In this document: positions 1 to 7,857 of the stretch, piece after piece
How positions within the stretch are numbered: position 1 is the stretch's first letter
Layout: every line of letters starts with the position of its first letter
Assembly: GCA_016466735.1 (NCBI GenBank)
Contig: JAAOED010000006.1
Coordinates: 55,282 to 119,281, forward strand
Length of the DNA stretch: 64,000 bases
From: Weissella confusa
Lineage (GTDB): Bacteria; Bacillota; Bacilli; Lactobacillales; Lactobacillaceae
Direction of reading: 5' to 3'
Program-made: the position numbers and the translations under genes
Notes under the pieces: model-generated
What the model was told of the DNA's origin: nothing
The model's database searches: none
What the model saw: the letters and a program-made list of their open reading frames with translations, nothing else

Positions 1-2
1 CG

Positions 3-464
3 GCTTTAGACACTGATTTCAAAGCCATCCAGCACTTGATGAACGTCAATGTTAACGCGGCTGTACAATTAAGTTTGGCAGCCTTACCACATATGGTGAA
101 ACGCCAGGCTGGACAAATGGTGTTCATGGCCTCAATCGCCGGTCAAATTGCTGGTGGTGGCGGGGCAGCCTACACGATGTCAAAGCACGCCCTTGTCGGT
201 TGGATGAAACAATTAGCTTTGGATTATGCTGATCAGGGTATCCACATTAACGCTATCGCACCCGGTGCCATCAACACGCCAATGAACGCAGCTGATTTCG
301 CTGGTGACGGCGCAATGGCCAAGCAAGTCGCTGCTGAGACACCTGTTAAACGTTGGGCAGCTGCGCAAGAAGTCGCGGATATGACGTTGTATCTCACGAG
401 TCCAGAATCAAGTTATGTGCAAGGACAAGTGTTTAACATCGATGGTGGTTGGACAATTAAATAG
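3..464 (+). CDS. SDR-family oxidoreductase (3' part, cut by window edge)
   Basis: The reading frame is open from the left edge, so the N-terminal Rossmann half lies outside the window. The visible 153 residues carry the SDR active-site pattern YTMSK (Tyr-x-x-x-Lys), followed by the usual helix and the INAIAPGAINTPM segment that closes over NAD(P). The end, FNIDGGWT, is the classical SDR C-terminus (FabG-like). The protein should be a cytosolic NAD(P)H-dependent carbonyl/alcohol oxidoreductase. The substrate cannot be named: FabG-like, acetoin reductase-like and sugar dehydrogenase-like members all share these motifs. A strong hairpin terminator follows directly. Confidence 0.9.
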   Translation, partial: ALDTDFKAIQHLMNVNVNAAVQLSLAALPHMVKRQAGQMVFMASIAGQIAGGGGAAYTMSKHALVGWMKQLALDYADQGIHINAIAPGAINTPMNAADFAGDGAMAKQVAAETPVKRWAAAQEVADMTLYLTSPESSYVQGQVFNIDGGWTIK

Positions 465-469
465 CATAC

Positions 470-501
470 AAAAAAGGAGACTCATGCGAGTCTCCTTTTT
501 T
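470..501. terminator. Bidirectional rho-independent terminator
   Basis: The inverted repeat GGAGACTC-ATGC-GAGTCTCC is flanked by A5 and T6 runs. It separates the convergent SDR and XRE-like genes and can work on both strands. Confidence 0.9.
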
Positions 502-1062
502 CTACATGACGGTCATGTTTACCAAATATTCGAAATACATCAAATCTGGTGTGACATCAACCATGAAATTGTCGTTTTTGTATAATAGCAAACGCCAATC
601 GCTAATCTTGTCGTTGTTACGCTCATCAATAAATTGGTTAAGTGAGCCATCATTGTTTAACAAGATATAGCCAGCGTATTCATCCAGGACAGCTGGTAAA
701 TCAGTCGTACGGCGTTCGATCTTGGTTGTACCTGGTTCGTACAAGGCAATCGTGAACTCACCGATTTCTGGACGCGTGTTGTCAAAGTACCACTTAAACG
801 CCATCAAATCGTTCATCGTTAGCCCGATGTTCATCAAGTAATCCACGCTGAGGCGGAAGTGGATTGGCTCAACCATGTCAGGTAGGGCTGGCACGTGGAA
901 TTTATCCGCGTAATATTCAGAAAAACGTTGCCACATCAAGATTTCAGGCTGCTTTTCACCTGATTCATAGGCACGTAATTCATCTGGTGACAGTTGTAGT
1001 GCAGTGCTTACTTCAGTGGTTCCCAATTGAAAGAACTCACGAATCGTTTGTAGATTATTCAT
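502..1062 (-). CDS. XRE-like helix-turn-helix protein with unknown C-terminal domain
   Basis: The gene encodes 186 residues. The first 45 or so (QTIREFFQLGTTEVSTALQLSPDELRAYESG) have the pattern of an XRE/Cro-type HTH: a helix, a second helix with a weak recognition segment, then the typical YESGEKQP. The remainder (about 60-186) is an unrecognised acidic alpha/beta domain. A transcriptional regulator of unknown target is the best guess. I chose ATG 1062 because a TATAAT box lies only 6 nt upstream of it; the in-frame start at 1080 would sit inside that promoter. No Shine-Dalgarno sequence precedes 1062, so the mRNA may be leaderless. Confidence 0.7.
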   Translation of the reverse strand: MNNLQTIREFFQLGTTEVSTALQLSPDELRAYESGEKQPEILMWQRFSEYYADKFHVPALPDMVEPIHFRLSVDYLMNIGLTMNDLMAFKWYFDNTRPEIGEFTIALYEPGTTKIERRTTDLPAVLDEYAGYILLNNDGSLNQFIDERNNDKISDWRLLLYKNDNFMVDVTPDLMYFEYLVNMTVM

Positions 1063-1068
1063 GCCACT

Positions 1069-1098
1069 ATTATATAGCAATTTCAGCCATTATCATAA
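1069..1098 (-). promoter_or_regulatory. Putative promoter, possibly giving a leaderless mRNA
   Basis: On the minus strand TTATGA and TATAAT (1074-1069) are spaced by 18 nt. The -10 box ends 6 nt before the ATG at 1062, so transcription would begin at or within a base or two of the start codon. Confidence 0.5.
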
Positions 1099-1297
1099 CA
1101 GGTACTTGGCTTTTGAGTTGCGACGACTGAAGCAATTTAAACTTTACCGTACAATGGGCCGGGTCTAATGGAAACAATCTAAGTAAAAACGGAGTGATTA
1201 GTACAGGAATGTTGTGTTTAACGAAGGTGACTTGGTGGAGGAAAAATGATTAGCAACAGCGACTATTTAGGACATAAAGCTAAGCGGTAGTGTAGTT

Positions 1298-1435
1298 ATG
1301 GGTAAAATTGACATGGTTCTAGAACCGTATGATGACTACACTGGATATGCTTTTGGAATGGATCCGTAGTCTGGGTATCCATTGTCTTTCGCATTCGAGG
1401 AAGACGAAACCGTCTCTATACAAATACTTGATTAA
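1298..1435 (+). pseudogene. Remnant of a small acidic protein, interrupted by TAG
   Basis: ATG 1298 opens 23 codons ending in TAG 1367-1369. The same frame then continues for 21 protein-like acidic codons (SGYPLSFAFEEDETVSIQILD) to TAA at 1433. Reading through the amber codon gives a coherent 45-residue acidic sequence, which suggests a nonsense-mutated small gene. A separate 14-codon ORF at 1246-1290 just upstream has a clear GGAGG site and may be part of the same decayed gene. I do not recognise the family. Confidence 0.35.
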
Positions 1436-1534
1436 GCATCCGCATTTAATGTGCAGATGTTTTTGTTTTAGAATACATGAATTGCCAGTTTCATTAGTTG
1501 AAACGTGTTAAATTAAAAAAGCCGAGAAAAGTTA

Positions 1535-1563
1535 TTGAACTTTAATAACCGTCATGCCATAAT
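1535..1563 (+). promoter_or_regulatory. Putative sigma-A promoter
   Basis: TTGAAC (1535-1540), a 17-nt spacer and CATAAT (1558-1563) lie about 60 nt upstream of the small ORFs at 1626 and 1694. Confidence 0.5.
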
Positions 1564-1625
1564 CCAATCAACGACACATACCCCGTCTTTTGAAAAAGAT
1601 GCACCTGATAATGGAGGTAACTACT

Positions 1626-1688
1626 ATGTCACTTGCTGTATCTAAGAAAAAGGTTGCTTTGTTGTTTGCTGTGTCAGGCACTAACTGA
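1626..1688 (+). CDS. 20-residue hydrophobic peptide ORF
   Basis: ATG 1626 has an excellent Shine-Dalgarno (AATGGAGGT, spacing 7-8) and a promoter at 1535-1563. It encodes only 20 residues: a KKK cluster followed by a hydrophobic segment (VALLFAVSG). This resembles the start of a signal peptide, so it is either a leader peptide for the ORF 5 nt downstream or the surviving start of a decayed exported-protein gene. The sequence shows the start signals clearly; function is unknown. Confidence 0.35.
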   Translation: MSLAVSKKKVALLFAVSGTN

Positions 1689-1693
1689 CGTAA

Positions 1694-1864
1694 ATGCGTA
1701 TGATTAATGTAATTAAGTGGGTGAGTAAAAAACTTCAAGTTGGATTAGCTTTAGTGTTCGATATATTATGGGCGTACACCATTGGCGGCGGTGATGTTCA
1801 CGTAGATCGTAAGGTTCCTAAAGAAAAAAGAAAATCAAACCGTAGTAATGATTGGTGGCGGTAA
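1694..1864 (+). CDS. Small membrane-associated protein, 56 residues, unknown
   Basis: This short ORF begins 5 nt after the 20-codon ORF and could be translationally coupled to it. It encodes a basic N-terminus (KWVSKKLQ), one hydrophobic stretch (VGLALVFDILWAYTIGGG) and a strongly basic tail (RKVPKEKRKSNRSNDWWR). That layout, a single membrane segment with a cationic tail, fits a small membrane protein or a toxin/bacteriocin-like peptide, but no family is recognised. A hairpin terminator lies about 80 nt downstream (1947-1995). It lacks its own strong RBS and may be a fragment. Confidence 0.35.
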   Translation: MRMINVIKWVSKKLQVGLALVFDILWAYTIGGGDVHVDRKVPKEKRKSNRSNDWWR

Positions 1865-1946
1865 TTGGAATTAACCGTAATTGAAGAAGGAATAGATTTT
1901 TAAGTATCCGCATTAACTTGTAGATTTTTTTCGGGTGAACAATAAT

Positions 1947-1995
1947 AAAACACGTATGCATTTCTACTTTGAACAGAAATACATACGTGTTTTTA
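1947..1995 (+). terminator. Rho-independent terminator
   Basis: Arms of about 18 bp (AAACACGTATG..ATTTCT and AGAAAT..CATACGTGTTT, one mismatch) enclose a 9-nt loop and are followed by T5. Confidence 0.75.
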
Positions 1996-2139
1996 ATAAG
2001 TCTCTCTAAATAATATTGCAAAACGAATAATCATTTCACGGGAAAGCACACCTTGGTTACAATACGTTGTGTGACCAACTTGCATTTCGCAGACACAAGC
2101 ATCGTAAGAAAGACTTTTTCTTTCTTGTCATACTAAGCT

Positions 2140-2466
2140 CTAGTTCACAAAACGTGTATTTTTGGCTTTCCAATCTTCCAATTTAATGCCAACCCAAAAT
2201 CCATAAATACCTAGCGTAATAATCATCAGTAGCAACCACTTAATCCAGTTACCAAATAGGCCAACCGCAGATCCGTTAAATTGCATGCGGTGGCCATCAA
2301 TAACAGTGTGGTTAATCTTCCAACCATACACCATTACTAAGGCCCAAGGGTATAGAATACCCGCAGAGAACACAGTGACAATAAACCCTAAAATACTCCA
2401 GCCAATCAGTGATAGCAAACCACCGTCAAAAAACGATTGACGGCCAAACTTAGTTTCTGGCCCCAT
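2140..2466 (-). CDS. DUF898-family small membrane protein
   Basis: The 108-residue protein has two strongly hydrophobic segments, about residues 15-45 (LLSLIGWSILGFIVTVFSAG) and 73-95 (WIKWLLLMIITLGIYG). It has the conserved IDGHRMQFNGSAVGLFGNW and YGFWVGIKLEDWKAKNTRF blocks typical of the short DUF898/YjgN-like proteins of lactobacilli and streptococci. Function is unknown. A GTG at 2517 extends the frame by 17 residues, but I prefer ATG 2466: GGGAG lies at proper distance before it and homologues begin near the FDGGLL block. It is monocistronic and convergent with nothing nearby. Confidence 0.75.
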   Translation of the reverse strand: MGPETKFGRQSFFDGGLLSLIGWSILGFIVTVFSAGILYPWALVMVYGWKINHTVIDGHRMQFNGSAVGLFGNWIKWLLLMIITLGIYGFWVGIKLEDWKAKNTRFVN

Positions 2467-2580
2467 AAAATTACTCCCGTAGCTTTTTACGTCAATCCAT
2501 TCTGGACGTGAATACACCTAGTGTAAAAAACTGTGATATGTAAATCAAGCCATTTTTCAATCAAAATACATACTACTCAT

Positions 2581-2634
2581 AGAAGAAAATAATAAAGCCT
2601 CGAACGCAACTTAATTGACAGTCGTGTTCGAGGC
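2581..2634 (-). terminator. lepA terminator
   Basis: GCCTCGAAC (2597-2605) pairs with GTTCGAGGC (2626-2634). On the minus strand it is followed by TTTATTATTTTCTT, just after the lepA stop codon. Confidence 0.85.
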
Positions 2635-2641
2635 TATTTCA

Positions 2642-4423
2642 TTAATTACTATTCATGTCCAAAATGGCGTCAAAGACTGATTGGGGCAATTCGATGTCGC
2701 TCTTCTTTTGGCCTTGGCGACGCAATTGTTGTTGCTTCTTTGAAACCTTGGTTCCAGAAGCAGCAGCCTTACGTAGTGGTGGCACATCCGCACGGGCGAT
2801 GGCACGCCCTTCAACGATGGCTTGAACCGGCATTGATTGCAACTTACGTGGAATCAAATCCTTCAACTTAGAAACGATTTCAGTTCCCACACGGTCCACC
2901 TTTGAACGGTGCATAACGAAGGTCAACGCATCAACCTTAGCATAATCAACCGCAATATCGATGCGGACCAAGTCTGACTCTTGGTATGAATCAAACTCTG
3001 TAGAAAGGGTAGCAAATCCGTGTGATGCTGACTTCAATTCGTTGAAGAAGTCATAGGCGATTTCTGAAATTGGCATACGGTAAGTCACCATCAACATTGA
3101 ACCAATCGTTGCCAAATCCACCAACTCACCACGACGACCTTCAGCCAAACGCATGATGTCATTCAACATTTCGTTCGGCAACGTCATCTTGGCCAACATG
3201 TAAGGCTCTTCAACCTTTACAATTTGACCGTAGTCAGGGAACTGGATAGGGTTCTCAACGTAAATTGGCTCATCTTCATTCTTAACCGTTACGCGGTAAG
3301 TTGAGTTTGGCATCGTTGTCAACACATCCAGACCGAACTCTTCTTGCAAACGCTCACGGATAATTTGCAAGTGGAAGATTCCCAAGAATCCACCACGGAA
3401 TCCCATCCCCAAAGCTTCAGATTGCTCTGGCTCATATTGGAAGGCCGCATCGTTCAAGCCCAGCTTTTCAATACCAATCTTTAAGTCCTTAAACTCACTA
3501 CCACGAGGGTAAAGACCGGCATAAACCATTGGTTCAACATCTTGATAACCAGGAAGTGGTTCTGCAACCGGATCATTAGCGAGCGTAATCGTATCACCGA
3601 CACGAACAGCCTTGGCATCCTTGATACCAGTTACGATAAATCCAACATCCCCAGCCTTAAGCGTATCAAGCGGCGTCATCAAAGGTGAGAAGACACCCAT
3701 TTCTTTGATTTGTGACTTAATCTTGTTCGCCATGAACAAAACGTTGTCTGAAGACTTCAATTGGCCATCAAACAAACGCACTTGGACAATCACACCCTTA
3801 TAGGGGTCAAACTTTGAATCAAAGACCAAAGCCTTTAGCTTACCTTTTTCGTCGCCTTGTGGGGCAGGGATGCGATCACGAATAGCTTCAAGCACGGCAT
3901 CAACACCCAAACCACTCTTGGCTGAAATCTTTAGGATATCTTCTTCCTTAAATGACTCATCCAAATCGAGCAATTCTTCAATCGTCTTATCAACTTCAGC
4001 GGCCATGTTATCAATCTTGTTCACGATTGGAATAATCACCAGGTTAGCTGCCTTAGCAAGACGGTAGTTAGCAACCGTTTGTGCTTGCACACCCTTAGTC
4101 GCGTCGACCAAAAGCAACACACCATCAGTTGCTGACAAAGAACGTGAGACCTCATAGTTGAAGTCGACGTGGCCTGGGGTATCAATCAAGTTATATTGAT
4201 ATTCAGTACCATTATTATCAATGTAGTAGTTTCGCACAGTACGAGACTTAACCGTAACACCGTGAGCCTTTTCGACACTCAAATCATCAAGTAGTTGGGC
4301 TTCCGTTTCACGCTCAGATACCGTGTTTGTCATTTCCATAATACGATCGGCCAAAGTAGACTTACCGTGGTCGATGTGCGCAATAATTGCAAAATTGCGA
4401 ATTAAATCTTGTCTCGTTGACAT
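2642..4423 (-). CDS. lepA: Elongation factor 4 / LepA GTPase
   Basis: A 593-residue translational GTPase that back-translocates or remodels stalled ribosomes. G1 AHIDHGKST is at 15-23, G3 DTPGH at 81-85 and G4 NKID near 137. The LepA-specific C-terminal domain is present (SEIAYDFFNELKSASHGFATLSTEF... LRRQGQKKSDIELPQ). The switch I region reads VEKAHGVTVKSRT rather than the usual ERERGITIKAQ; the essential Thr57 is kept. Start ATG 4423 has GGAG six to seven bases upstream; the in-frame ATG at 4444 does not. It is monocistronic with its own terminator. The switch I variant may mark one of two LepA paralogues in this lineage. Confidence 0.95.
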   Translation of the reverse strand: MSTRQDLIRNFAIIAHIDHGKSTLADRIMEMTNTVSERETEAQLLDDLSVEKAHGVTVKSRTVRNYYIDNNGTEYQYNLIDTPGHVDFNYEVSRSLSATDGVLLLVDATKGVQAQTVANYRLAKAANLVIIPIVNKIDNMAAEVDKTIEELLDLDESFKEEDILKISAKSGLGVDAVLEAIRDRIPAPQGDEKGKLKALVFDSKFDPYKGVIVQVRLFDGQLKSSDNVLFMANKIKSQIKEMGVFSPLMTPLDTLKAGDVGFIVTGIKDAKAVRVGDTITLANDPVAEPLPGYQDVEPMVYAGLYPRGSEFKDLKIGIEKLGLNDAAFQYEPEQSEALGMGFRGGFLGIFHLQIIRERLQEEFGLDVLTTMPNSTYRVTVKNEDEPIYVENPIQFPDYGQIVKVEEPYMLAKMTLPNEMLNDIMRLAEGRRGELVDLATIGSMLMVTYRMPISEIAYDFFNELKSASHGFATLSTEFDSYQESDLVRIDIAVDYAKVDALTFVMHRSKVDRVGTEIVSKLKDLIPRKLQSMPVQAIVEGRAIARADVPPLRKAAASGTKVSKKQQQLRRQGQKKSDIELPQSVFDAILDMNSN

Positions 4424-4630
4424 TATTTCTCCTAACATTCCCAAAAATGTATCTTATTGATTGTAACATTTTGCAAGCATGAGAACAAAACTGTGTCAAT
4501 ATAGACACGAAATTATTTGTTTTTTCGGAAAGGACCGTCGATTGTTTATTTATTGTTAGTTAATTAGATGTTAATATAAATCTCATGAAGGAAAGAAAGC
4601 GTCTATTATAAAAACACGGGGGATGTAGAT

Positions 4631-4900
4631 ATGGAATACTCTACTGGTGAAATGGGCCCAAGCACCTTGCATTACACGTTCGAAAAAGCCAACGCTGCAG
4701 ATTTTGCAGTGAACGGGGTGGCCGAAGTCGTTCAACCAAAAATTAACGATAAACTCATTGAACACTATCTGGATTTGTGCGAACGCCATCCAACTTGGAC
4801 GTTCGGTCAGATTGCGAGTGGCTTGCATGTCGATGCGGCAACTTTGCGTCAACTAGAAACCGTTACAAACAGCAAATTACGATCTGCCAAAGTTAGGTAG
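4631..4900 (+). CDS. Small hypothetical protein (89 aa), HTH-like C-terminal half
   Basis: GGGGGA precedes ATG 4631 at good spacing and a terminator follows, so this looks like a real monocistronic gene. The N-terminal 35 residues have low similarity to anything I know. Residues 40-80 (LIEHYLDLCERHPTWTFGQIASGLHVDAATLRQLE) read as helix-turn-helix: 'FGQIASGLHVDAATLRQLE' resembles a recognition-helix unit. No transmembrane segment is seen. It may be a small DNA-binding protein. It is transcribed divergently from lepA. Confidence 0.6.
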   Translation: MEYSTGEMGPSTLHYTFEKANAADFAVNGVAEVVQPKINDKLIEHYLDLCERHPTWTFGQIASGLHVDAATLRQLETVTNSKLRSAKVR

Positions 4901-4902
4901 TG

Positions 4903-4938
4903 CCGAACGCTCGAATTATTTCGGGCGTTTTTTAATTT
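4903..4938 (+). terminator. Rho-independent terminator
   Basis: AACGCTCGAA-TTAT-TTCGGGCGTT followed by TTTTTT. Confidence 0.85.
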
Positions 4939-5027
4939 TTGAACAATTATGTCCCGTATTCCTTATCTTTTTACAGCAGAACCTGGTATGATAGACATTA
5001 TTGAAATTTTTAAATAAGGGGCTTCCA

Positions 5028-6359
5028 ATGAACGATCAAAACAAACTGAATCGTACAATGACACTTTTGCCAGCCATTTCGACTGTCATGGGAACTGTTA
5101 TTGGAGCGGGTGTCTTTTTTAAAGCATCTAGTGTTGCACAATCAACTGGTTCAACCAGTATGTCTCTATTCGTTTGGATTTTGGGTGGTTTGATTAGTTT
5201 GGCTGCCGGCTTGACCGGTGCTGAACTTGCCGCCGCATTGCCACAAACTGGTGGGATGCTAGTCTACATCGAACGAGCTTATGGAAAGTTACCAAGTTAC
5301 TTGCTAGGTTGGGCACAAATTGTTGTGTACTTCCCAGCCAGTGTGGCAGCAAAGGGGGTAATCTTTGGTACCCAAGTTGCAAACTTGTTCCACTTGCCAA
5401 CAAGTGCAATTATTCCAGCCGGGATCATCGCCGTCGCATCTGTCTTTTTGATTAACTTGCTTGGATCTAAGATTGCTGGACAATTCCAATCAATCACTTT
5501 GTTCTTCAAGTTAATCCCATTGGCCTTGATCATCATCTTTGGTTTGCTACAACCAGGGGGCGTCGATGTCAGCTTGTTCCCAGTCGAACCAGGTTCACAA
5601 GCTGGTTCATGGGCAACGGCTGTTGGTGCCGGTCTTTTGGCCACGATGTATGCTTACGATGGTTGGATCCACGTTGGTAACATTGCCGGTGAAATGAAGA
5701 ACCCACAAAAGGACTTGCCACGTGCCATCGCCGGTGGTTTGATTGGTATCATGGTCATTTACTTGCTTGTTAACTTTGTCTACTTGCACTCATTGCCATT
5801 GTCAGCCATTTCAGGAAATGAAAACGCCGCTAGTGATGTGGCTCAACACATTTTCGGCGGCTTTGGTGGTAAGTTGATCACGATTGGTATCTTGATTTCC
5901 ATCTACGGTACGCTGAACGGGTACACGATGACCGGAATGCGTTTGCCATATGCCATGGCCTTGGAAAATGAGTTGCCTTTCTCAAAGCAATTGGTTAAGT
6001 TGAACCGTTACCAAATTCCATACGTGGCTGGTATCTTCCAACTTGTTTTGGCCATTGCCTTGATGTTTATCGGTGGTTTCGACATGCTAACTGACATGTT
6101 GATCTTCGTTATCTGGCTTTTCTACACGTTGGTATTCGTTGCTGTTATTAAGTTGCGTATCACTGAACCTGATTTGCCACGACCATACAAGGTACCTTTG
6201 TACCCAGTCGTACCAATCATTGGTATCGCAGGTGGGGTATTCATCATTGTCATGACACTGATTTCAGAGTTCCAACTTGCCATGATTGGTCTGATTTTGA
6301 CGCTAGCCGGATTGCCATTGTACTTCTACATGCAATCACGCAAGCGTCGTCAAAACTAA
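5028..6359 (+). CDS. APC-family amino acid permease (SteT-like)
   Basis: A 443-residue integral membrane protein with about 12 transmembrane segments. TM1 carries the APC substrate motif GTVIGAGVFF and TM2-3 the block GLTGAELAAALPQTGGMLVYIERAYG. The C-terminal PDLPRPYKVPLYPVVPIIG segment is typical of the LAT/SteT serine-threonine exchanger group, so an amino-acid antiporter is likely; the exact substrate is inference. GGGG precedes ATG 5028; the upstream in-frame ATG at 5001 has no RBS. Codon use is strongly biased, as in a well-expressed gene. It is monocistronic and ends at a hairpin. Confidence 0.85.
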   Translation: MNDQNKLNRTMTLLPAISTVMGTVIGAGVFFKASSVAQSTGSTSMSLFVWILGGLISLAAGLTGAELAAALPQTGGMLVYIERAYGKLPSYLLGWAQIVVYFPASVAAKGVIFGTQVANLFHLPTSAIIPAGIIAVASVFLINLLGSKIAGQFQSITLFFKLIPLALIIIFGLLQPGGVDVSLFPVEPGSQAGSWATAVGAGLLATMYAYDGWIHVGNIAGEMKNPQKDLPRAIAGGLIGIMVIYLLVNFVYLHSLPLSAISGNENAASDVAQHIFGGFGGKLITIGILISIYGTLNGYTMTGMRLPYAMALENELPFSKQLVKLNRYQIPYVAGIFQLVLAIALMFIGGFDMLTDMLIFVIWLFYTLVFVAVIKLRITEPDLPRPYKVPLYPVVPIIGIAGGVFIIVMTLISEFQLAMIGLILTLAGLPLYFYMQSRKRRQN

Positions 6360-6365
6360 ATCATA

Positions 6366-6416
6366 CAAAAATAAGCGGATTGATTGCCAAATGGCAGTTG
6401 GTCTGCTTTTATTTTT
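6366..6416 (+). terminator. Terminator of the permease gene
   Basis: A long imperfect stem (AAAATAAGC ... TTGCCA-AA-TGGCAG ... GCTTTTATTTT) followed by a T run. Confidence 0.7.
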
Positions 6417-6443
6417 GCTTTATACTGGTACTCTGACTATAAG
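6415..6443 (+). promoter_or_regulatory. Promoter of the ArsB/SLC13-type permease gene
   Basis: TTGCTT (6415-6420), a 17-nt spacer and TATAAG (6438-6443), directly after the preceding terminator. Confidence 0.65.
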
Positions 6444-6459
6444 AAAAGTGGGGCGTACT

Positions 6460-7572
6460 ATGCCGACATTCATCAAAAAAATGTTATCTGACAAAACCTT
6501 AGCAATCACAACCATCTTGAGTATAATCGCTTTAGCATTCGGCCAAGTGGCGTGGACGGATATCAATGTTCATACAATTCTGGCGCTCGCCGCTTTATTG
6601 CTCTTAGTTGGTGTCTATGAGCGAACTGGGGTCCTGGTTGCCATCGCGACGACGATTATTCAAAAGAGCCACACGACACGCCAAGTCATCTTAGTGACGC
6701 TGTTGCTGTCATTTTTCGGATCAATGATTTTCACCAATGACGTCGCCATTCTAACGTTGGTACCCATCTTTGTGACCATTGCCCGCAAGCTTGAATTAAA
6801 AATGGTGTTGCCAGTCATATTCATCACAATTTTTGCGAACTTAGGGAGCGCCTTTACGCCGTTTGGTAACCCGCAGAATTTGTATCTGGCGTCACACTAT
6901 CATTTAACTCTCGGACACTTTTTGCAGTTGTCACTACCAATTGGCATGATTAACTTAGCCTTCTTGTTACTCAGTCCGTTTGCCTTTAAAAACGTACCCA
7001 TCAACGACATCGAACTAACTGCGACCAAATTAGAAAAGCGGACGGTCATTATCTTGGTGATTAGTACATTGTTGGTACTTGCTGGGATTTTGAATCTCTT
7101 TCCAATTTGGGGTGCCTTATTAGTCAGCGTCATTACAGCTTTGCTTCTTAACCGCCAAACCTTTGGCCAAATTGATTATGGCATCCTATTGATGTTCGTT
7201 GAATTCTTTATCATTGTTGGTGCACTAAGTCGCATCGACTGGGTATCTGACATGATTAAACTTGGCATGACAACGCCGGCAATGACGTTCATCACTGGAG
7301 CCATCTCAAGCCAATTCATCAGTAACGTACCCGCGGCGGTGTTGTTATCAAACTTTACTAACCATGTGTCGCCACTATATCTTGGGGTGACAACTGGTGG
7401 GTTAGGGACTTTGATTGCGTCATTGGCAAACTTGCTTGCTTGGCGTCAATTTGCACAACACACAAGTGATCAATCCTGGCATTTCCCAATGCGTGCGATG
7501 TTAATTAATGGCGCGCTACTCATTATCTACTTGATTATTGGGTTGCTACTCATTATGCTTAAACTTAACTAG
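6460..7572 (+). CDS. SLC13/ArsB-type anion permease
   Basis: A 370-residue polytopic protein of the ion-transporter superfamily (ArsB/NhaD/CitMHS/SLC13). There are about 10-11 hydrophobic segments. The two halves carry the diagnostic elements TNDVAILTLVPI with FTPFGNPQNLYLA in the first, and FISNVPAAVLLSNF in the second. The likely role is sodium- or proton-coupled export or uptake of an anion or dicarboxylate; the substrate cannot be read from sequence. GTGGGG precedes ATG 6460. The gene has its own promoter, and a small membrane protein gene follows 24 nt later. Confidence 0.8.
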   Translation: MPTFIKKMLSDKTLAITTILSIIALAFGQVAWTDINVHTILALAALLLLVGVYERTGVLVAIATTIIQKSHTTRQVILVTLLLSFFGSMIFTNDVAILTLVPIFVTIARKLELKMVLPVIFITIFANLGSAFTPFGNPQNLYLASHYHLTLGHFLQLSLPIGMINLAFLLLSPFAFKNVPINDIELTATKLEKRTVIILVISTLLVLAGILNLFPIWGALLVSVITALLLNRQTFGQIDYGILLMFVEFFIIVGALSRIDWVSDMIKLGMTTPAMTFITGAISSQFISNVPAAVLLSNFTNHVSPLYLGVTTGGLGTLIASLANLLAWRQFAQHTSDQSWHFPMRAMLINGALLIIYLIIGLLLIMLKLN

Positions 7573-7596
7573 TAACGCGTCAGTGGAGGTAGCATT

Positions 7597-7755
7597 ATGC
7601 AAGGATTACTATTACCATTAATCGGCCTAATTTTGTTGAGTATCATCGCATTTTTTATCACGTTAATTGGCAAGCGACGTCGTCCGCAGCTACCAACCGA
7701 ACGTGAATTACAACAAGCTGAAGCCAAAGAATTACATGAAAATAAAGATAACTGA
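7597..7755 (+). CDS. Small single-pass membrane protein (52 aa)
   Basis: GGAGG seven nt before ATG 7597 gives a convincing start. The 52-residue product has one N-terminal transmembrane helix (about 3-24, LLLPLIGLILLSIIAFFITLIG), then KRRRP as a positive-inside stop-transfer signal. A hydrophilic charged helix (PTERELQQAEAKELHENKDN) follows. The predicted topology places the helix in the cytoplasm. It lies 24 nt after the permease gene and could be an accessory subunit of it. The family is not recognised; it is easily missed because of its size. Confidence 0.65.
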   Translation: MQGLLLPLIGLILLSIIAFFITLIGKRRRPQLPTERELQQAEAKELHENKDN

Positions 7756-7857
7756 CACCACCTTAAGAAAAGGTATGCTTAAAACCGCAGTAAACAACGC
7801 ATTATTGTTCCTCTTGTATAATATAAGGGTTAATACAAAGCAAGTAGGTTTTAGGAT

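Larger units (their letters stand above)
1081..2139. other. About 1 kb with only small or broken ORFs
   Basis: No intact normal-sized gene is visible on either strand. The stretch holds a 14-codon ORF with a good RBS (1246-1290), a short frame broken by TAG (1298-1435), a promoter (1535-1563), a 20-codon ORF (1626-1688), a 56-codon ORF (1694-1864) and terminator-like hairpins near 1436-1465 and 1947-1995. A similar hairpin-like motif (AAGC/TATCCGCATT...) occurs at about 1434 and again at about 1902. It reads as the remains of small accessory genes. The minus-strand frame at 1818-2021 looks like AT-rich noise. Confidence 0.55.

Noticed and set aside
1818..2021. 67-codon minus-strand frame
   Set aside because: It is low-complexity AT-rich sequence, crosses a terminator hairpin and has no RBS.
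4493..4508. GTGTC-AATATA-GACAC inverted repeat between lepA and the 89-residue gene
   Set aside because: The 5-bp arms are short for AT-rich intergenic DNA and match no regulator I know; kept only as a note.
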